Shown here: one piece after another, positions 30,841 through 39,342 of the stretch
Layout of the letters: every line of letters begins with the position of its first letter
Position numbering within the stretch: the first letter of the stretch is position 1
Source: a virus
Length of the DNA: 47,370 nucleotides
Reading direction: 5' to 3' (one strand)
IMG/VR virus record: IMGVR_UViG_3300036819_000339
Span: 1 to 47,370 of that record
Notes under the pieces: generated by a model
Database searches by the model: none
What the model saw: only the letters and a program-made list of their open reading frames with translations
Told to the model about the DNA's origin: nothing
Translations under genes and position numbers: made by a program

Positions 30841-33110
30841 TGGCCTCGAATGACACCGTGCTTTCAATAGTCGTCAAACTCATCGACGATGCGAGCGCGG
30901 CCATGCAGAGCATGAGCACCCGCATGTCCTCCGCGGTGTCTGGCACCTCAACCTCTCTTGAGCAGCTCACCAAGACCGGCGGCACTGCGAAACAATGGCA
31001 GGATGCCTACACCGCCTCAGCGACGGATTTTATCAACCAGCAGGAAAAGGTGACCAGTGCCACGGAAGAAGTCACCGACACTACAGAAAAGTCCGGCAAG
31101 TCCTTTTCGGGAATGGTCAGTACGATGCTCGAATATACGGTCGCATGGCAGGGTGTTGCGGCCCTGGAGAACATCGTCGAAGGTTTTTTTGACAGCGCAA
31201 TCAAGAACGCATTGGACGACGAGGACGCGATGGCGCAGCTCAAAGTCAGCGTCGATAACGCCGGGTTATCTTTTAATGTTCTAGGGCCTCAAATTGAGGC
31301 GGTTGCACAGCAGCACGTGGTGCTTGGCTTCCAGGTTTCCGAGACTGAGCAAAGCATGGGAAAACTCATCTTGTCTACCGGCAACTATAACGACGCTCTC
31401 AAACTAAATCAGCTCGCGATGGACTTGGCGCGCAGCAAGCAGATTGATTTAAACAGCGCCACGCAACTCGTTGAGCAGGTGATGGCCGGAAACACCCGCG
31501 CCTTGAAAGAATATGGTATCTCTCTCGATAGCGCCGCGACCTCTGCGCAGGCACTCGATATGCTACAGCAGCAGGTACAAGGTTCAGCCGAAGCTGCCGC
31601 CGATACGAGTTCGGGCAAATGGCGAGCAGTTCAAACGGAATGGCAAGAGCTGGAAGGAGAAATCGGCGCCAAATTGATGCCGATTTTAGACAACCTCTTT
31701 AACACCTTTGAGCAAGATATGCCGCAAATTAAAGCGGTGGCCGAAGTTGTAATTGGGGGCATCACCGTGGCTGTCGAAGCTCTGGCCGGAGATATCGAAT
31801 TGGTCGTGAAATATATCGATACTGTGGTTTCCGCCGCTCGCGACCTGGGAGCATTCCTCGGAAATGGCACCCAGGGAGTGATTGACATGGCAAAGGCCGA
31901 TAATGAGGCCGCGCTCCAGGCATCGGGGCTTACAGACCAAAATCAGAAACTCGTGGATGCCTATAACAAGCTGCACACGAGTTCGCAAATAAGCATCGAT
32001 GATATTCGCGCCGGAACCGTCAGTAGCACGGTATTAAAAGAGGCAGCGAAAGACCTGACGGCGCAGACAGCGGCGACCGGCTCGGGCTTTTCCGATATCG
32101 CCAACAGGATCGAGGGTGCCAATACCGCTATGGTATCCCATGCCGATGCCGTGGCGAAGCTTGGCGATACCTACGATCAAATGCGGCAGACCGCGATCAT
32201 GGATCTCGCAGATTTGGCCGACTCATTCCAATCAAAAATGGCGACGATCGAGCAGAGCATTTCTCAGACCGAACAGAAGATCACCGACCTCACCAACAGC
32301 TACAACCAATCCCAGGCGGACGACACGGCGAAAGTCGCAGATGCAATCGTCGCGTCGGAGAATAAAATTAGCGATCTCAAGAAACAGCTTGCCGCCGCCA
32401 CCACCACATCGCAAAAGCAAAGCCTTCAGGACCAGTTGACCGCAGAGCAAAAGAATTACGATAGTTCCGCCTCATTCCGCCAAGCGCATACTTCCGAAAT
32501 GAACACTGCCGAAGCGCGCGCGTCGGAAACTGACTTGCAACGAACAATCGACGACTACAATCAGCGAGAGCAGCTCGCGCAGACCGAATACGACGCCAAA
32601 CTCGAAATGCTCGACCAAGAAGAGAGAGATCAAGAGAAAGCGGCGAAGGACGAAATCAAATTAACGCAAGAGAAAGTGAAATCGATCGGGCAAGCTATGC
32701 AGCTCGGGCAACAACAATTTATTGCACTCTCGAACGAGCGTGTTAGCCTGACCACGAAAGAAGTAGATGCCGAGATAGATCAGTTCCAGCGCCTTGGCGC
32801 AGCGATCGGGCAGATCAAATCGGCAAACCCTACCTCTATTTCGAAAGTCGCACTCCCGAAATTCGCGTCCGGCGGTATCGTAACCAGTCCCACCATCGGC
32901 CTCATCGGCGAAGCGGGACCGGAAGCCATTATCCCGCTGTCTGGAATGTCGAGCGGAAGCGATTTGGCGTCGCTGGGTCCTCGCGATGCTGCGGGCGGCA
33001 TCACCGTCAACATCATGGGCGGCTACTATCTCGATCAGCAGGCCTCCCGCGACTTCGCCGATATGATCGCCAAGACGCTCAACCAGCAGCTCCGCCTCCG
33101 CAGCGTCTAA
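30840..33110 (+). CDS. Tape measure protein
   Basis: 756 residues; a ruler of this length would give a tail of roughly 110 nm at ~0.15 nm per residue. Mostly alpha-helix, with coiled coils (FQSKMATIEQSISQTEQKIT and DAKLEMLDQEERDQEKAAKD regions). Hydrophobic helices lie near 80-130 and 300-350. The C-terminal GGIVTSPTIGLIGEAGPEAI motif is typical of tape measure ends. Starts on the last base of the chaperone stop, without Shine-Dalgarno. Confidence 0.92.
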   Translation: MASNDTVLSIVVKLIDDASAAMQSMSTRMSSAVSGTSTSLEQLTKTGGTAKQWQDAYTASATDFINQQEKVTSATEEVTDTTEKSGKSFSGMVSTMLEYTVAWQGVAALENIVEGFFDSAIKNALDDEDAMAQLKVSVDNAGLSFNVLGPQIEAVAQQHVVLGFQVSETEQSMGKLILSTGNYNDALKLNQLAMDLARSKQIDLNSATQLVEQVMAGNTRALKEYGISLDSAATSAQALDMLQQQVQGSAEAAADTSSGKWRAVQTEWQELEGEIGAKLMPILDNLFNTFEQDMPQIKAVAEVVIGGITVAVEALAGDIELVVKYIDTVVSAARDLGAFLGNGTQGVIDMAKADNEAALQASGLTDQNQKLVDAYNKLHTSSQISIDDIRAGTVSSTVLKEAAKDLTAQTAATGSGFSDIANRIEGANTAMVSHADAVAKLGDTYDQMRQTAIMDLADLADSFQSKMATIEQSISQTEQKITDLTNSYNQSQADDTAKVADAIVASENKISDLKKQLAAATTTSQKQSLQDQLTAEQKNYDSSASFRQAHTSEMNTAEARASETDLQRTIDDYNQREQLAQTEYDAKLEMLDQEERDQEKAAKDEIKLTQEKVKSIGQAMQLGQQQFIALSNERVSLTTKEVDAEIDQFQRLGAAIGQIKSANPTSISKVALPKFASGGIVTSPTIGLIGEAGPEAIIPLSGMSSGSDLASLGPRDAAGGITVNIMGGYYLDQQASRDFADMIAKTLNQQLRLRSV

Positions 33111-33113
33111 GGT

Positions 33114-34553
33114 ATGTCGGTACAGCTCAAGGTAAATTCCGTAGACGCATCGAGTTCGGTCGATTGGCTCAGCATCAATCTCAATCTCGTGCTCACCAAG
33201 GAAGTCTCGACGCTCAACTTTGATGTTTTGAAGACGCCGAGCGCTACCATTCCGGCGGTCGGCGATCAGATCGATGCCTACGACGATAGCGGGCACATCT
33301 TCGGCGGCACGGTCACAGAAACCGAGCTGAAGATCGACGGCGGCATTCTGGCGCGCTACAGCATTACGGCGGTCGATTGGAGCTACCAATTTGACTCCAA
33401 GAACGTCGTACAGACCTACACCGACATGGATCCTGGCGCGATCGTGCAGGACATAATCGAAAATTTCACCACAGGCTTTACCGATACCAACGTGCAGCTC
33501 GCCGGTTTCAATATTCCTTCGGTTAAATTCAACTACCAGCCCCCAACAAAGTGCATCCAAAAGATCGCGGCGCTTATCGGCTGGGATTGGTACATTGACG
33601 CCGACAAGGATGTGCATTTCTTCCTCGGCGACATCGCCGATGGAGGCGGCGATGGCACGACGGCGCCTTTTAATCTCGACGACACCTCAGGCAACCTCGA
33701 TTGGCCCTCGATCGATTACTTGGTCAACGCGCAGAACCTCAAAAACAGCGTTTTTGTCATCGGCGCCACATACAAGAAAACCTACGATGCGACGAGCGCT
33801 ATCGACGTGTACAAATCCGTCGCCGGCCAGACAACCTACTCGCTCGTCTATCCCTACGACCCCGACACGATGACCGTCACGCTTGACGACGTTTCGCAGA
33901 CGGTCGGCACCTACGGCAAGGACGATCCCGTGGGCTTCGACGTGCTGTATTCGAATACCAGCGGCACGCGGCCCTTCATCGCTTTCACCACCGATCCTGG
34001 CGACGGACACACCCTTAAAATCTTCGGCGACGCAGAAGTGCCGATCCTCGGCTACGCCAACGATACAGCCTCGATTGCCGCCTATGGCGAGTTCCAGGAC
34101 ACGATCGTAGACAAGCAGATCACCACGGTGACTGAGGCGCAGCAGCGCGCGCTCGCCGAAATCCTTCAGTACGGCAACCCGATCAACGACCTGAAGTTCA
34201 ACACCCTCAAAACCGGCCTCATGATCGGGCAGGCGATCACGCTCAACTCGACCATCCTCGGCCTCAATGTGACGCTCACCATCCAGCGCATGCGCGCAAT
34301 CGGCTACTCACCGACGCAGCTCAAATACCAGGTAGAAGCGATCGGCGGCGATAAAGTCGGCTTTGTTGATCTCATGGCCGTGCTCTTGGAGCAGGAGCTC
34401 AATCAGAACTCCGTAGATGATACGACCATTTTGCAAGTGCTCTTGCGTATCGCAGAAACAGTACCGATTTCGGATGACACACCAGCGATTTCAACTTCGA
34501 CCGGGCCATATACGTGGGATAACTTCGATTGGAATTTCGGAACATGGTCGTGA
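33114..34553 (+). CDS. Baseplate hub-like tail protein
   Basis: 479 residues. Beta-rich pattern with YSITAVDWSYQFDSKNV, IVQDIIENFTTGFTDT, then IAALIGWDWYIDADKDVHFF (~155-175), which resembles the hub fold of P2 gpD/T4 gp27-type tail proteins. Follows the tape measure gene by 3 nt as expected. Its TGA stop also begins the next promoter. Confidence 0.7.
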   Translation: MSVQLKVNSVDASSSVDWLSINLNLVLTKEVSTLNFDVLKTPSATIPAVGDQIDAYDDSGHIFGGTVTETELKIDGGILARYSITAVDWSYQFDSKNVVQTYTDMDPGAIVQDIIENFTTGFTDTNVQLAGFNIPSVKFNYQPPTKCIQKIAALIGWDWYIDADKDVHFFLGDIADGGGDGTTAPFNLDDTSGNLDWPSIDYLVNAQNLKNSVFVIGATYKKTYDATSAIDVYKSVAGQTTYSLVYPYDPDTMTVTLDDVSQTVGTYGKDDPVGFDVLYSNTSGTRPFIAFTTDPGDGHTLKIFGDAEVPILGYANDTASIAAYGEFQDTIVDKQITTVTEAQQRALAEILQYGNPINDLKFNTLKTGLMIGQAITLNSTILGLNVTLTIQRMRAIGYSPTQLKYQVEAIGGDKVGFVDLMAVLLEQELNQNSVDDTTILQVLLRIAETVPISDDTPAISTSTGPYTWDNFDWNFGTWS

Positions 34554-34559
34554 TATTAT
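34551..34559 (+). promoter_or_regulatory. Extended -10 promoter on a stop codon (TGA-TATTAT)
   Basis: The hub gene stop TGA (34551-34553) forms the TGN; TATTAT is 34554-34559, 6 nt before the ATG at 34566. Confidence 0.6.
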
Positions 34560-34565
34560 ATTTGT

Positions 34566-35192
34566 ATGAACATTGAGGTTCGGGAAGGACTTGCACCAAA
34601 AGGGCGCGTAACAATTCGAGGATACCGTGCCGGAGCGATCGATAAAGTTCGGCCGCTCGCCGCGGAATTTATGCGGTGGCAGCGAAAACTTCCTTTCGTT
34701 TCTGGACAAAGCCTCAAACAAGCGCAAGCGTCTCTCGTTACCTTGAAACGACGCATCGACCTGATCTTCGACGAGTATAGTCTCGGCATAGAGAGCACGA
34801 ACCACAACCTCATCATGACCGGCTCACTCACCGGGCGCGATCTTTTGGTGCAGTACCTCATTGGTGGCACAATCTACACCGGAGGCCTGAACTACGTGGC
34901 GCTGGGCACCGGCAACACAGCACCAGCCGCGAGCGACACGCAGCTCACCGCGGAAGTCGCGCGCGTACCGCCCGCACTCATTACCCCCGTCAATCATAAT
35001 CAGATCGAGCTTCAGTGCTTCTTTCCGGACGCCAATCTCGCAAACGGCACATACCATGAGACAGGCTCTTTTATAAATGCCAGCGCGACAGCAAACAGCG
35101 GGCAAATTTTTAATCATGCGTTGCTCGGCGCTGCGTACACGAAATCAAATGGCGTCGATACTACTCTTCAGTTTGATATAATGCTCATATAA
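34566..35192 (+). CDS. Minor tail / fibre-base protein, 208 aa
   Basis: The C-terminal half has the common tail pattern GLNYVALGTGNTAPAASDTQ then LTAEVARVPPALI and NGTYHETGSFI, as found in fibre-attachment or upper baseplate proteins. The N-terminal ~90 residues are basic and helical. Leaderless start predicted. Confidence 0.65.
   Translation: MNIEVREGLAPKGRVTIRGYRAGAIDKVRPLAAEFMRWQRKLPFVSGQSLKQAQASLVTLKRRIDLIFDEYSLGIESTNHNLIMTGSLTGRDLLVQYLIGGTIYTGGLNYVALGTGNTAPAASDTQLTAEVARVPPALITPVNHNQIELQCFFPDANLANGTYHETGSFINASATANSGQIFNHALLGAAYTKSNGVDTTLQFDIMLI
35174..35182 (+). promoter_or_regulatory. Extended -10 promoter (TGA-TATAAT)
   Basis: TGA then TATAAT (35177-35182), 13 nt before the ATG at 35196; a second TATAAT at 35188-35193 overlaps the start region. 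Confidence 0.65.
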
Positions 35193-35195
35193 TTT

Positions 35196-36353
35196 ATGGC
35201 GATAACGAGCGGACAGACAGCGGATGCGAGCGATTTTATAAATTCATCATCGGGCGCTAGTGATAGCGGCAAGGTGCCGAAGCTCGATACCGATGGAGTG
35301 TTGGACAAAACATTCTTCAACCTGACGATGGCGTTCGGGGACGGTTCGGATGGCACAGTGACCATCTCATCGCCCACGACGCTCACCAGAGACATGTTCT
35401 ACGACACGCTTACCGTAAACAGCACGCTGACGACCAACGGCTTCAGAATATTCGTAAAAAATACAATAAGCGGCACCGGGACGATTACCTATCCCACTCC
35501 CAACGCTGGAGGCGATGCGAACCCAAGCACAAACGCTGGGGGCGTCGGTGCCGATGGCTTTTCAGGCGCGACACTTGGCACCCTTCTAAATACACCCGGT
35601 AGTGGCGGGGGACCGGGAGGATCGCAAAATAATGGTAGTGGTGCTGCGGGCGGATCAGGGGGCAATGGCCTCGCCGGGAACACTGGAAGCGGTGGAACCG
35701 GTGCTGGTGGTTCAGGCGGCCATGGGGGCGGAGGCGGCGGCGGAGGCGCAAGCGGCGGGATTGTACTCATTGTTGCCCGCATATGGGCTGGCACATTTAC
35801 TATTCAGGCAATTGGCGGTAATGGCGGCGTGGGTGGTGCCGGCTCAAGTTCGACGAGCGGTAGCGGCGACGGCGCATCGGGTGGTGCGGCGGCTAATTAT
35901 CGTATCGGTACAGCCAGCAACACCGGCACAGCTGGTGGAAATGGCTCAGCAACATTTCCTGACGTCGCCGGTGTCGGCGGTGCGGGAGCCACTGGCGTCG
36001 GATCGTCGGCAACGCTCGGCCAGGCATTCGGGACCGACTATTTCACGACCGTCAATTTGATCGAAATCAATCAAGGGCTCGTTTTCAAATTCAAAAATAT
36101 CTGTGGCGCTTGTGGCGGCTCAGGCGGCGGTCGTGGGCATACTGGAAGTGGCGGAGGTTCCGGAGGTAATGGCGGCCATGGCGGTATCGCCATTGTCGTC
36201 TATTTGAGCAAAACATGGACGGGCTCATATGTATTGACGGGAGGCACGGGAGGAACCGGCGGCACAGCGTCGGGATCAGCGAGCAACGGCGCGAATGGTG
36301 CAGACGGCATAACCGGAAGCCACTATGAGCTGCCCGTCAGCACCTTCCTCTAA
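35196..36353 (+). CDS. Glycine-rich tail fibre / adhesin
   Basis: 385 residues. N-terminal ~105 residues are a beta module common in fibres (DGSDGTVTISSPTTLTRDMF, TLTTNGFRIFVKNTISGTG). Residues ~110-380 are very Gly-rich with repeats such as GGTGAGGSGGHGGGGGGGGA and GSGGGSGGNGGHGG separated by short hydrophobic strands. This is the layout of polyglycine-II-type adhesins used for host binding. Likely receptor-binding tip. Confidence 0.75.
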   Translation: MAITSGQTADASDFINSSSGASDSGKVPKLDTDGVLDKTFFNLTMAFGDGSDGTVTISSPTTLTRDMFYDTLTVNSTLTTNGFRIFVKNTISGTGTITYPTPNAGGDANPSTNAGGVGADGFSGATLGTLLNTPGSGGGPGGSQNNGSGAAGGSGGNGLAGNTGSGGTGAGGSGGHGGGGGGGGASGGIVLIVARIWAGTFTIQAIGGNGGVGGAGSSSTSGSGDGASGGAAANYRIGTASNTGTAGGNGSATFPDVAGVGGAGATGVGSSATLGQAFGTDYFTTVNLIEINQGLVFKFKNICGACGGSGGGRGHTGSGGGSGGNGGHGGIAIVVYLSKTWTGSYVLTGGTGGTGGTASGSASNGANGADGITGSHYELPVSTFL

Positions 36354-36389
36354 TACAAAGTGGAAAACACCCCAAGTGCATTTTGAGCC

Positions 36390-36398
36390 TGCTACAAT
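36390..36398 (+). promoter_or_regulatory. Extended -10 promoter (TGC-TACAAT), leaderless, lysis genes
   Basis: TGC then TACAAT (36393-36398), 8 nt before the ATG at 36407. Confidence 0.65.
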
Positions 36399-36406
36399 AG
36401 TGGTAT

Positions 36407-37459
36407 ATGCCTGTTGAGCAAAAACTAGGTACAGGTGCGCTTCCCTCACCAGCCGATTATCGAGATACAATTGCTATTGCTTCCATAGCTCCCGCCGCGA
36501 CTATTTCACTGCCGTCCACTTTTAACACGCCGCTTGGGTCCGTACTCATGCAGAGCCAGCAACCGGCCTGCGTCAGCCACAGCATCGTCTATCTCATCCG
36601 GCTCTACTGGTATCGGAAGACTGGCAAATGGATCGATTTCTCGCCGCGCTTTCTCGATATCCTCTCTGCCGAGCCCGATATCCCGCTTGATGGCGGCCGA
36701 CGACCGCGCACCGTGCTCAAGATTGCCGCGTCGATAGGCTGCGCCACGACCGCGACACTCCCGAACGACGTAAACCTATCGATTGCGCAATACCGCGATC
36801 CTGCCGCCATTACCGATGCAGCTCGAGCCGAAGCCGCGCAATACAAAATTCCTGGTTATATCCGCGTGCAGATCGATCAGACATCGACGCGCATCGGCAT
36901 CTTCATTCACGGCGCGATCTCGACGCTCTTCACCATCGGTGACGAACTATGGATGCCCGATTGGGCTGATAAAGATATCGACCCTTTGCGCACACCGACG
37001 CAGATCGTGAGCGGTCACCAGATGACACCGCACGGCTGGGATAACTCGACGCTCAATCGGCTCCGGAACTCTTGGAGCACCGGATGGGCCAACGGCGGCG
37101 ACGCGGACTATGCGCCTGCCTCCTGGCTGCCGTACACGATCGAGCAGTGGGCAGTTGCCGATATTCCGACCGACGTTGCCGATTTCCTGAAGCAGCTCCC
37201 GAAATCAGCAGACTTTCATTACCAGTGGACAAAAAACCTTCATCAAGGCGACGAAAACGATGATGTGCGTATGGCACAAATCGCGCTCTTGATCCTCGGC
37301 TATATGCCGCCCTTCACGCCCGACGAATGGGGCGTCTACGGTCCCAAAACCGCCGCTGCTGTACTCGCTTTTCAATCCGCGAGCGGCATCAGCCCTGTAT
37401 CGCCAGCCGATATCGGCCCTCTTACCCGCGCCAAACTAAATGCGGCGTTCACGCTATAA
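36407..37459 (+). CDS. Papain-like cysteine peptidase with peptidoglycan-binding domain
   Basis: 350 residues. Papain-fold (C1) residues: Gln around 49-52, Cys55 (QQPACVSHS), His204 (VSGHQMTPHGW) and Asn221 (LRNSWSTGWANGG). No propeptide or signal sequence is seen. Residues ~278-350 are a PG_binding_1 domain (NLHQGDENDDVRMAQIALLI, WGVYGPKTAAAVLAFQ). Located beside the transglycosylase and holin-like genes, so it may act as a cell-wall or wall-protein-degrading enzyme at entry or lysis. C1 peptidases are rare in phage lysis cassettes. Confidence 0.8.
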   Translation: MPVEQKLGTGALPSPADYRDTIAIASIAPAATISLPSTFNTPLGSVLMQSQQPACVSHSIVYLIRLYWYRKTGKWIDFSPRFLDILSAEPDIPLDGGRRPRTVLKIAASIGCATTATLPNDVNLSIAQYRDPAAITDAARAEAAQYKIPGYIRVQIDQTSTRIGIFIHGAISTLFTIGDELWMPDWADKDIDPLRTPTQIVSGHQMTPHGWDNSTLNRLRNSWSTGWANGGDADYAPASWLPYTIEQWAVADIPTDVADFLKQLPKSADFHYQWTKNLHQGDENDDVRMAQIALLILGYMPPFTPDEWGVYGPKTAAAVLAFQSASGISPVSPADIGPLTRAKLNAAFTL

Positions 37460-37463
37460 GAAT

Positions 37464-38039
37464 ATGAAACTCCCTACTCAGATTCTCACCGGCCTACAAA
37501 ATGTGGTTTCGGGCATCCAAACGTATATTTCACAAATCCAGACAGCCTCTCAGTCGCAATACGCGCTCGCACAAACAGCGTCACAGCCGCAAGCGACCAT
37601 ATCAGCGCCTCAGCCCGCTCAAGTCGCTCCTAGCCCTAATCCTGACGATCTGGAGCGACCTTGGGTGAGCGGACCCGTTGCCCGGCATAACGTGCGCGCG
37701 ATATGCGACCTAGAGGGCCTTACTCTTGCTCAAAAAGAAGATGTTACCGCCTGCGTTTACGTCGAGAGCCAATTCACCCTCAACGCCACGCATCTCAACT
37801 ATGCTGTAGACGAGGTTACAGGACACCGTTATTTAGCATCCACAGACTACGGTATCGTGCAGGTGAATGACTACTGGCACATCGGCCCCGGCAAAGACTT
37901 CCCTTCCGCCGAATACGTGCTAAACAATCCCGAAGCTTGCGTCCGCTGGATGTGCCGATATTACAAAATCCACGGCAATCTCAACGCATGGGTTTCGTGG
38001 ACATCAGGCGCTTACAAAGCATATCTCGGAAAAGTCTAG
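37464..38039 (+). CDS. Lytic transglycosylase-type endolysin
   Basis: 191 residues from the ATG at 37464. Residues 1-65 are a Gln/Ala/Pro-rich tether. The catalytic domain (75-191) has Glu101 (CVYVESQF), then TDYGIVQVND and the helix-turn CRYYKIHGNLNAWVSWTSGA: the SLT/goose-lysozyme-like layout. It would cleave the glycan backbone. No signal peptide is evident, so release needs a holin. Five nt separate it from the papain-like gene. Confidence 0.8.
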   Translation: MKLPTQILTGLQNVVSGIQTYISQIQTASQSQYALAQTASQPQATISAPQPAQVAPSPNPDDLERPWVSGPVARHNVRAICDLEGLTLAQKEDVTACVYVESQFTLNATHLNYAVDEVTGHRYLASTDYGIVQVNDYWHIGPGKDFPSAEYVLNNPEACVRWMCRYYKIHGNLNAWVSWTSGAYKAYLGKV

Positions 38040-38091
38040 GTCGAATACTTATCACTTATCAAATAGGCTAAAAATCACTTACGTTTAAGTT

Positions 38092-38301
38092 ATGAACCAA
38101 ACAATTTACCGCCACATAATTTCATTCGCCACGACGTTCTTGGCAACTTTCGTCACCGTCTTCGGCGCCCTCTTGCTCGCCGGGTTGCCGGATCATCCGA
38201 CGACGGCAATTGTCGCCGGCTTGGCGCTCTCCGCGGTGCGCGCGGCGTTTAAGGCAGCGTTTGAAGGCGCGGGGCTTTCGGGAGACACTATAAACAGTTA
38301 A
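38092..38301 (+). CDS. Holin-like membrane protein, 69 aa
   Basis: Two hydrophobic helices, IISFATTFLATFVTVFGALL and a second Ala/Val-rich one (ATAIVAGLALSAVRAAF, residues ~40-58), with a charged C-terminus. Size, topology and position after the endolysin fit a holin. No family signature seen. Confidence 0.65.
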   Translation: MNQTIYRHIISFATTFLATFVTVFGALLLAGLPDHPTTAIVAGLALSAVRAAFKAAFEGAGLSGDTINS

Positions 38302-38340
38302 TGCCCTCTGCCTGCTAAGCGTTCAGCTGCAACCTTCTAA

Positions 38341-38511
38341 TCAGTTAAACGGTATAGTCGCCGCCGCCAGTCGCTTTTGCAAGTCCTCAACGACACCTTT
38401 TAGTTCATTTATTTCGATCAGTGCCGAAGCATATTTAATTCTTAGTTCCAATCTCTCTTCCATAGCGGCCCGAATATTTTCTTGCATACGTCGAAACGAT
38501 TCCACGCTCAT
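38341..38511 (-). CDS. Small minus-strand coiled-coil protein, 56 aa
   Basis: Start at 38511 with AAGGA 8 nt upstream on the minus strand. Reads MSVESFRRMQENIRAAMEER, then a heptad-rich helix (LELRIKYASALIEINELKGV) and a Lys/Arg/Ala end. It lies downstream of the lysis genes and opposes their transcription. Function unknown; a small regulator is one guess. Confidence 0.6.
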   Translation of the reverse strand: MSVESFRRMQENIRAAMEERLELRIKYASALIEINELKGVVEDLQKRLAAATIPFN

Positions 38512-38651
38512 GCGGGTTATCCTTGTTTGAACCTCCCTGTTCGCTACGAACGTTACTCACAATCTATCGCGCCGGCAATCTTAATTTTTTTGCCGCCAGT
38601 TTTCCCCAACCGCACTTTTACATTCGGCTTCACTCATGCTTCACTTACTGT

Positions 38652-38735
38652 ATGGTAAAGATTAAGGTACAGTTAGAGTGCCAGAGCTACGGAGACATCC
38701 GTAATTCCGGCGCCTTAATCGGCACCATCACTTAA
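38652..38735 (+). CDS. Candidate 27-aa peptide before a terminator
   Basis: MVKIKVQLECQSYGDIRNSG continuing to a stop directly at the terminator. Beta-like, normal composition. No Shine-Dalgarno or clear promoter. Confidence 0.35.
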   Translation: MVKIKVQLECQSYGDIRNSGALIGTIT

Positions 38736-38736
38736 A

Positions 38737-38757
38737 CCGCTCGCAAGAGCGGTTTTT
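38737..38757 (+). terminator. Intrinsic terminator
   Basis: CCGCTC (38737-38742), GCAA loop, GAGCGG (38747-38752), five T; the A-tract on the left may allow two-way use. Confidence 0.9.
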
Positions 38758-38812
38758 GTGTTGTTCGATTGCTCATCGACAGAGGAAACCGTGTGTTTAA
38801 GGGGCGACACGT

Positions 38813-39330
38813 TATAATTAAAACGCCTCTTTTGAAACGAGATGATTGGAAATATGCGGGCGTGGCGGAATAAGGTAGACGCACGACCTCGTCGAAAGAT
38901 GAAAGAGTGAGCCTTGAACAAGCTCATGCGAGGTGACTATACGAGTAAGTGCTTTAGGAGCTTGGTGTTCCCTTGATCCGAAAAGTGACTCGTCAAATCC
39001 TCGCCGCCCGCATATTTCCAATCATCAAAAGCCCACAGGGGTACAGATGCGAAAGGGCGGGAAATGAGACAACCGGCTCACCGCCCCATCTGATCTGTAT
39101 CTCTGTGAAAATGTGGTTTGAGGAGTTGGGTACATGCGGGCTGCTTTGCTCGCAAAGGAGTTCCAATCCTCGCGACGAACAATGCAACGTCGCGTGCCTG
39201 CCCCTTCAAATCAACGGCTCAGACGCACTCACGGCCCTTAAAAGAGAAAGGCTCGGCGTTCCCGACCCTCTGTCTGTATAGTTTCCTTGCCACCTCTTCC
39301 TCAGTTTCTGGGGATCAGAGGTAGCCGGTT
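38813..39330 (+). ncRNA. Large structured non-coding RNA candidate with tRNA-like 5' part
   Basis: TATAAT at 38813-38818 predicts a start near 38826. A perfect 22-bp helix pairs 38841-38862 with 39005-39026. Inside lie a D-arm-like GCG/CGC stem with a GAATAAGGTAGA loop (38865-38882), triloop hairpin CGAC/GTCG (38884-38894), TGAGC/GCTCA (38908-38926), GCGAGG/CCTCGC (38928-38933/38999-39004) and ACGAGT/ACTCGT (38941-38946/38988-38993). The next domain stacks CAGATG, GGGCGG and TGAG against CTCA, CCGCCC and CATCTG (39044-39092). Others are GAGGA/TCCTC (39120-39124/39167-39171), GCGGGC/GCTCGC (39136-39153), CGCGACG/CGTCGCG (39171-39194) and a final two-part hairpin (39293-39323). No open frame explains it. 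Confidence 0.7.
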
Positions 39331-39342
39331 ATGAGTGCGCGC

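Noticed and set aside
38856-39012. tRNA-Leu gene
   Set aside because: The 5' half is tRNA-like, but the expected anticodon stem, T-arm and total length (157 nt) do not fit; the acceptor-like stem is only part of a 22-bp helix. Annotated as structured RNA instead.
38856-39012. Group I intron in a tRNA
   Set aside because: None of the conserved P, Q, R, S core elements is visible and the insert is too short.
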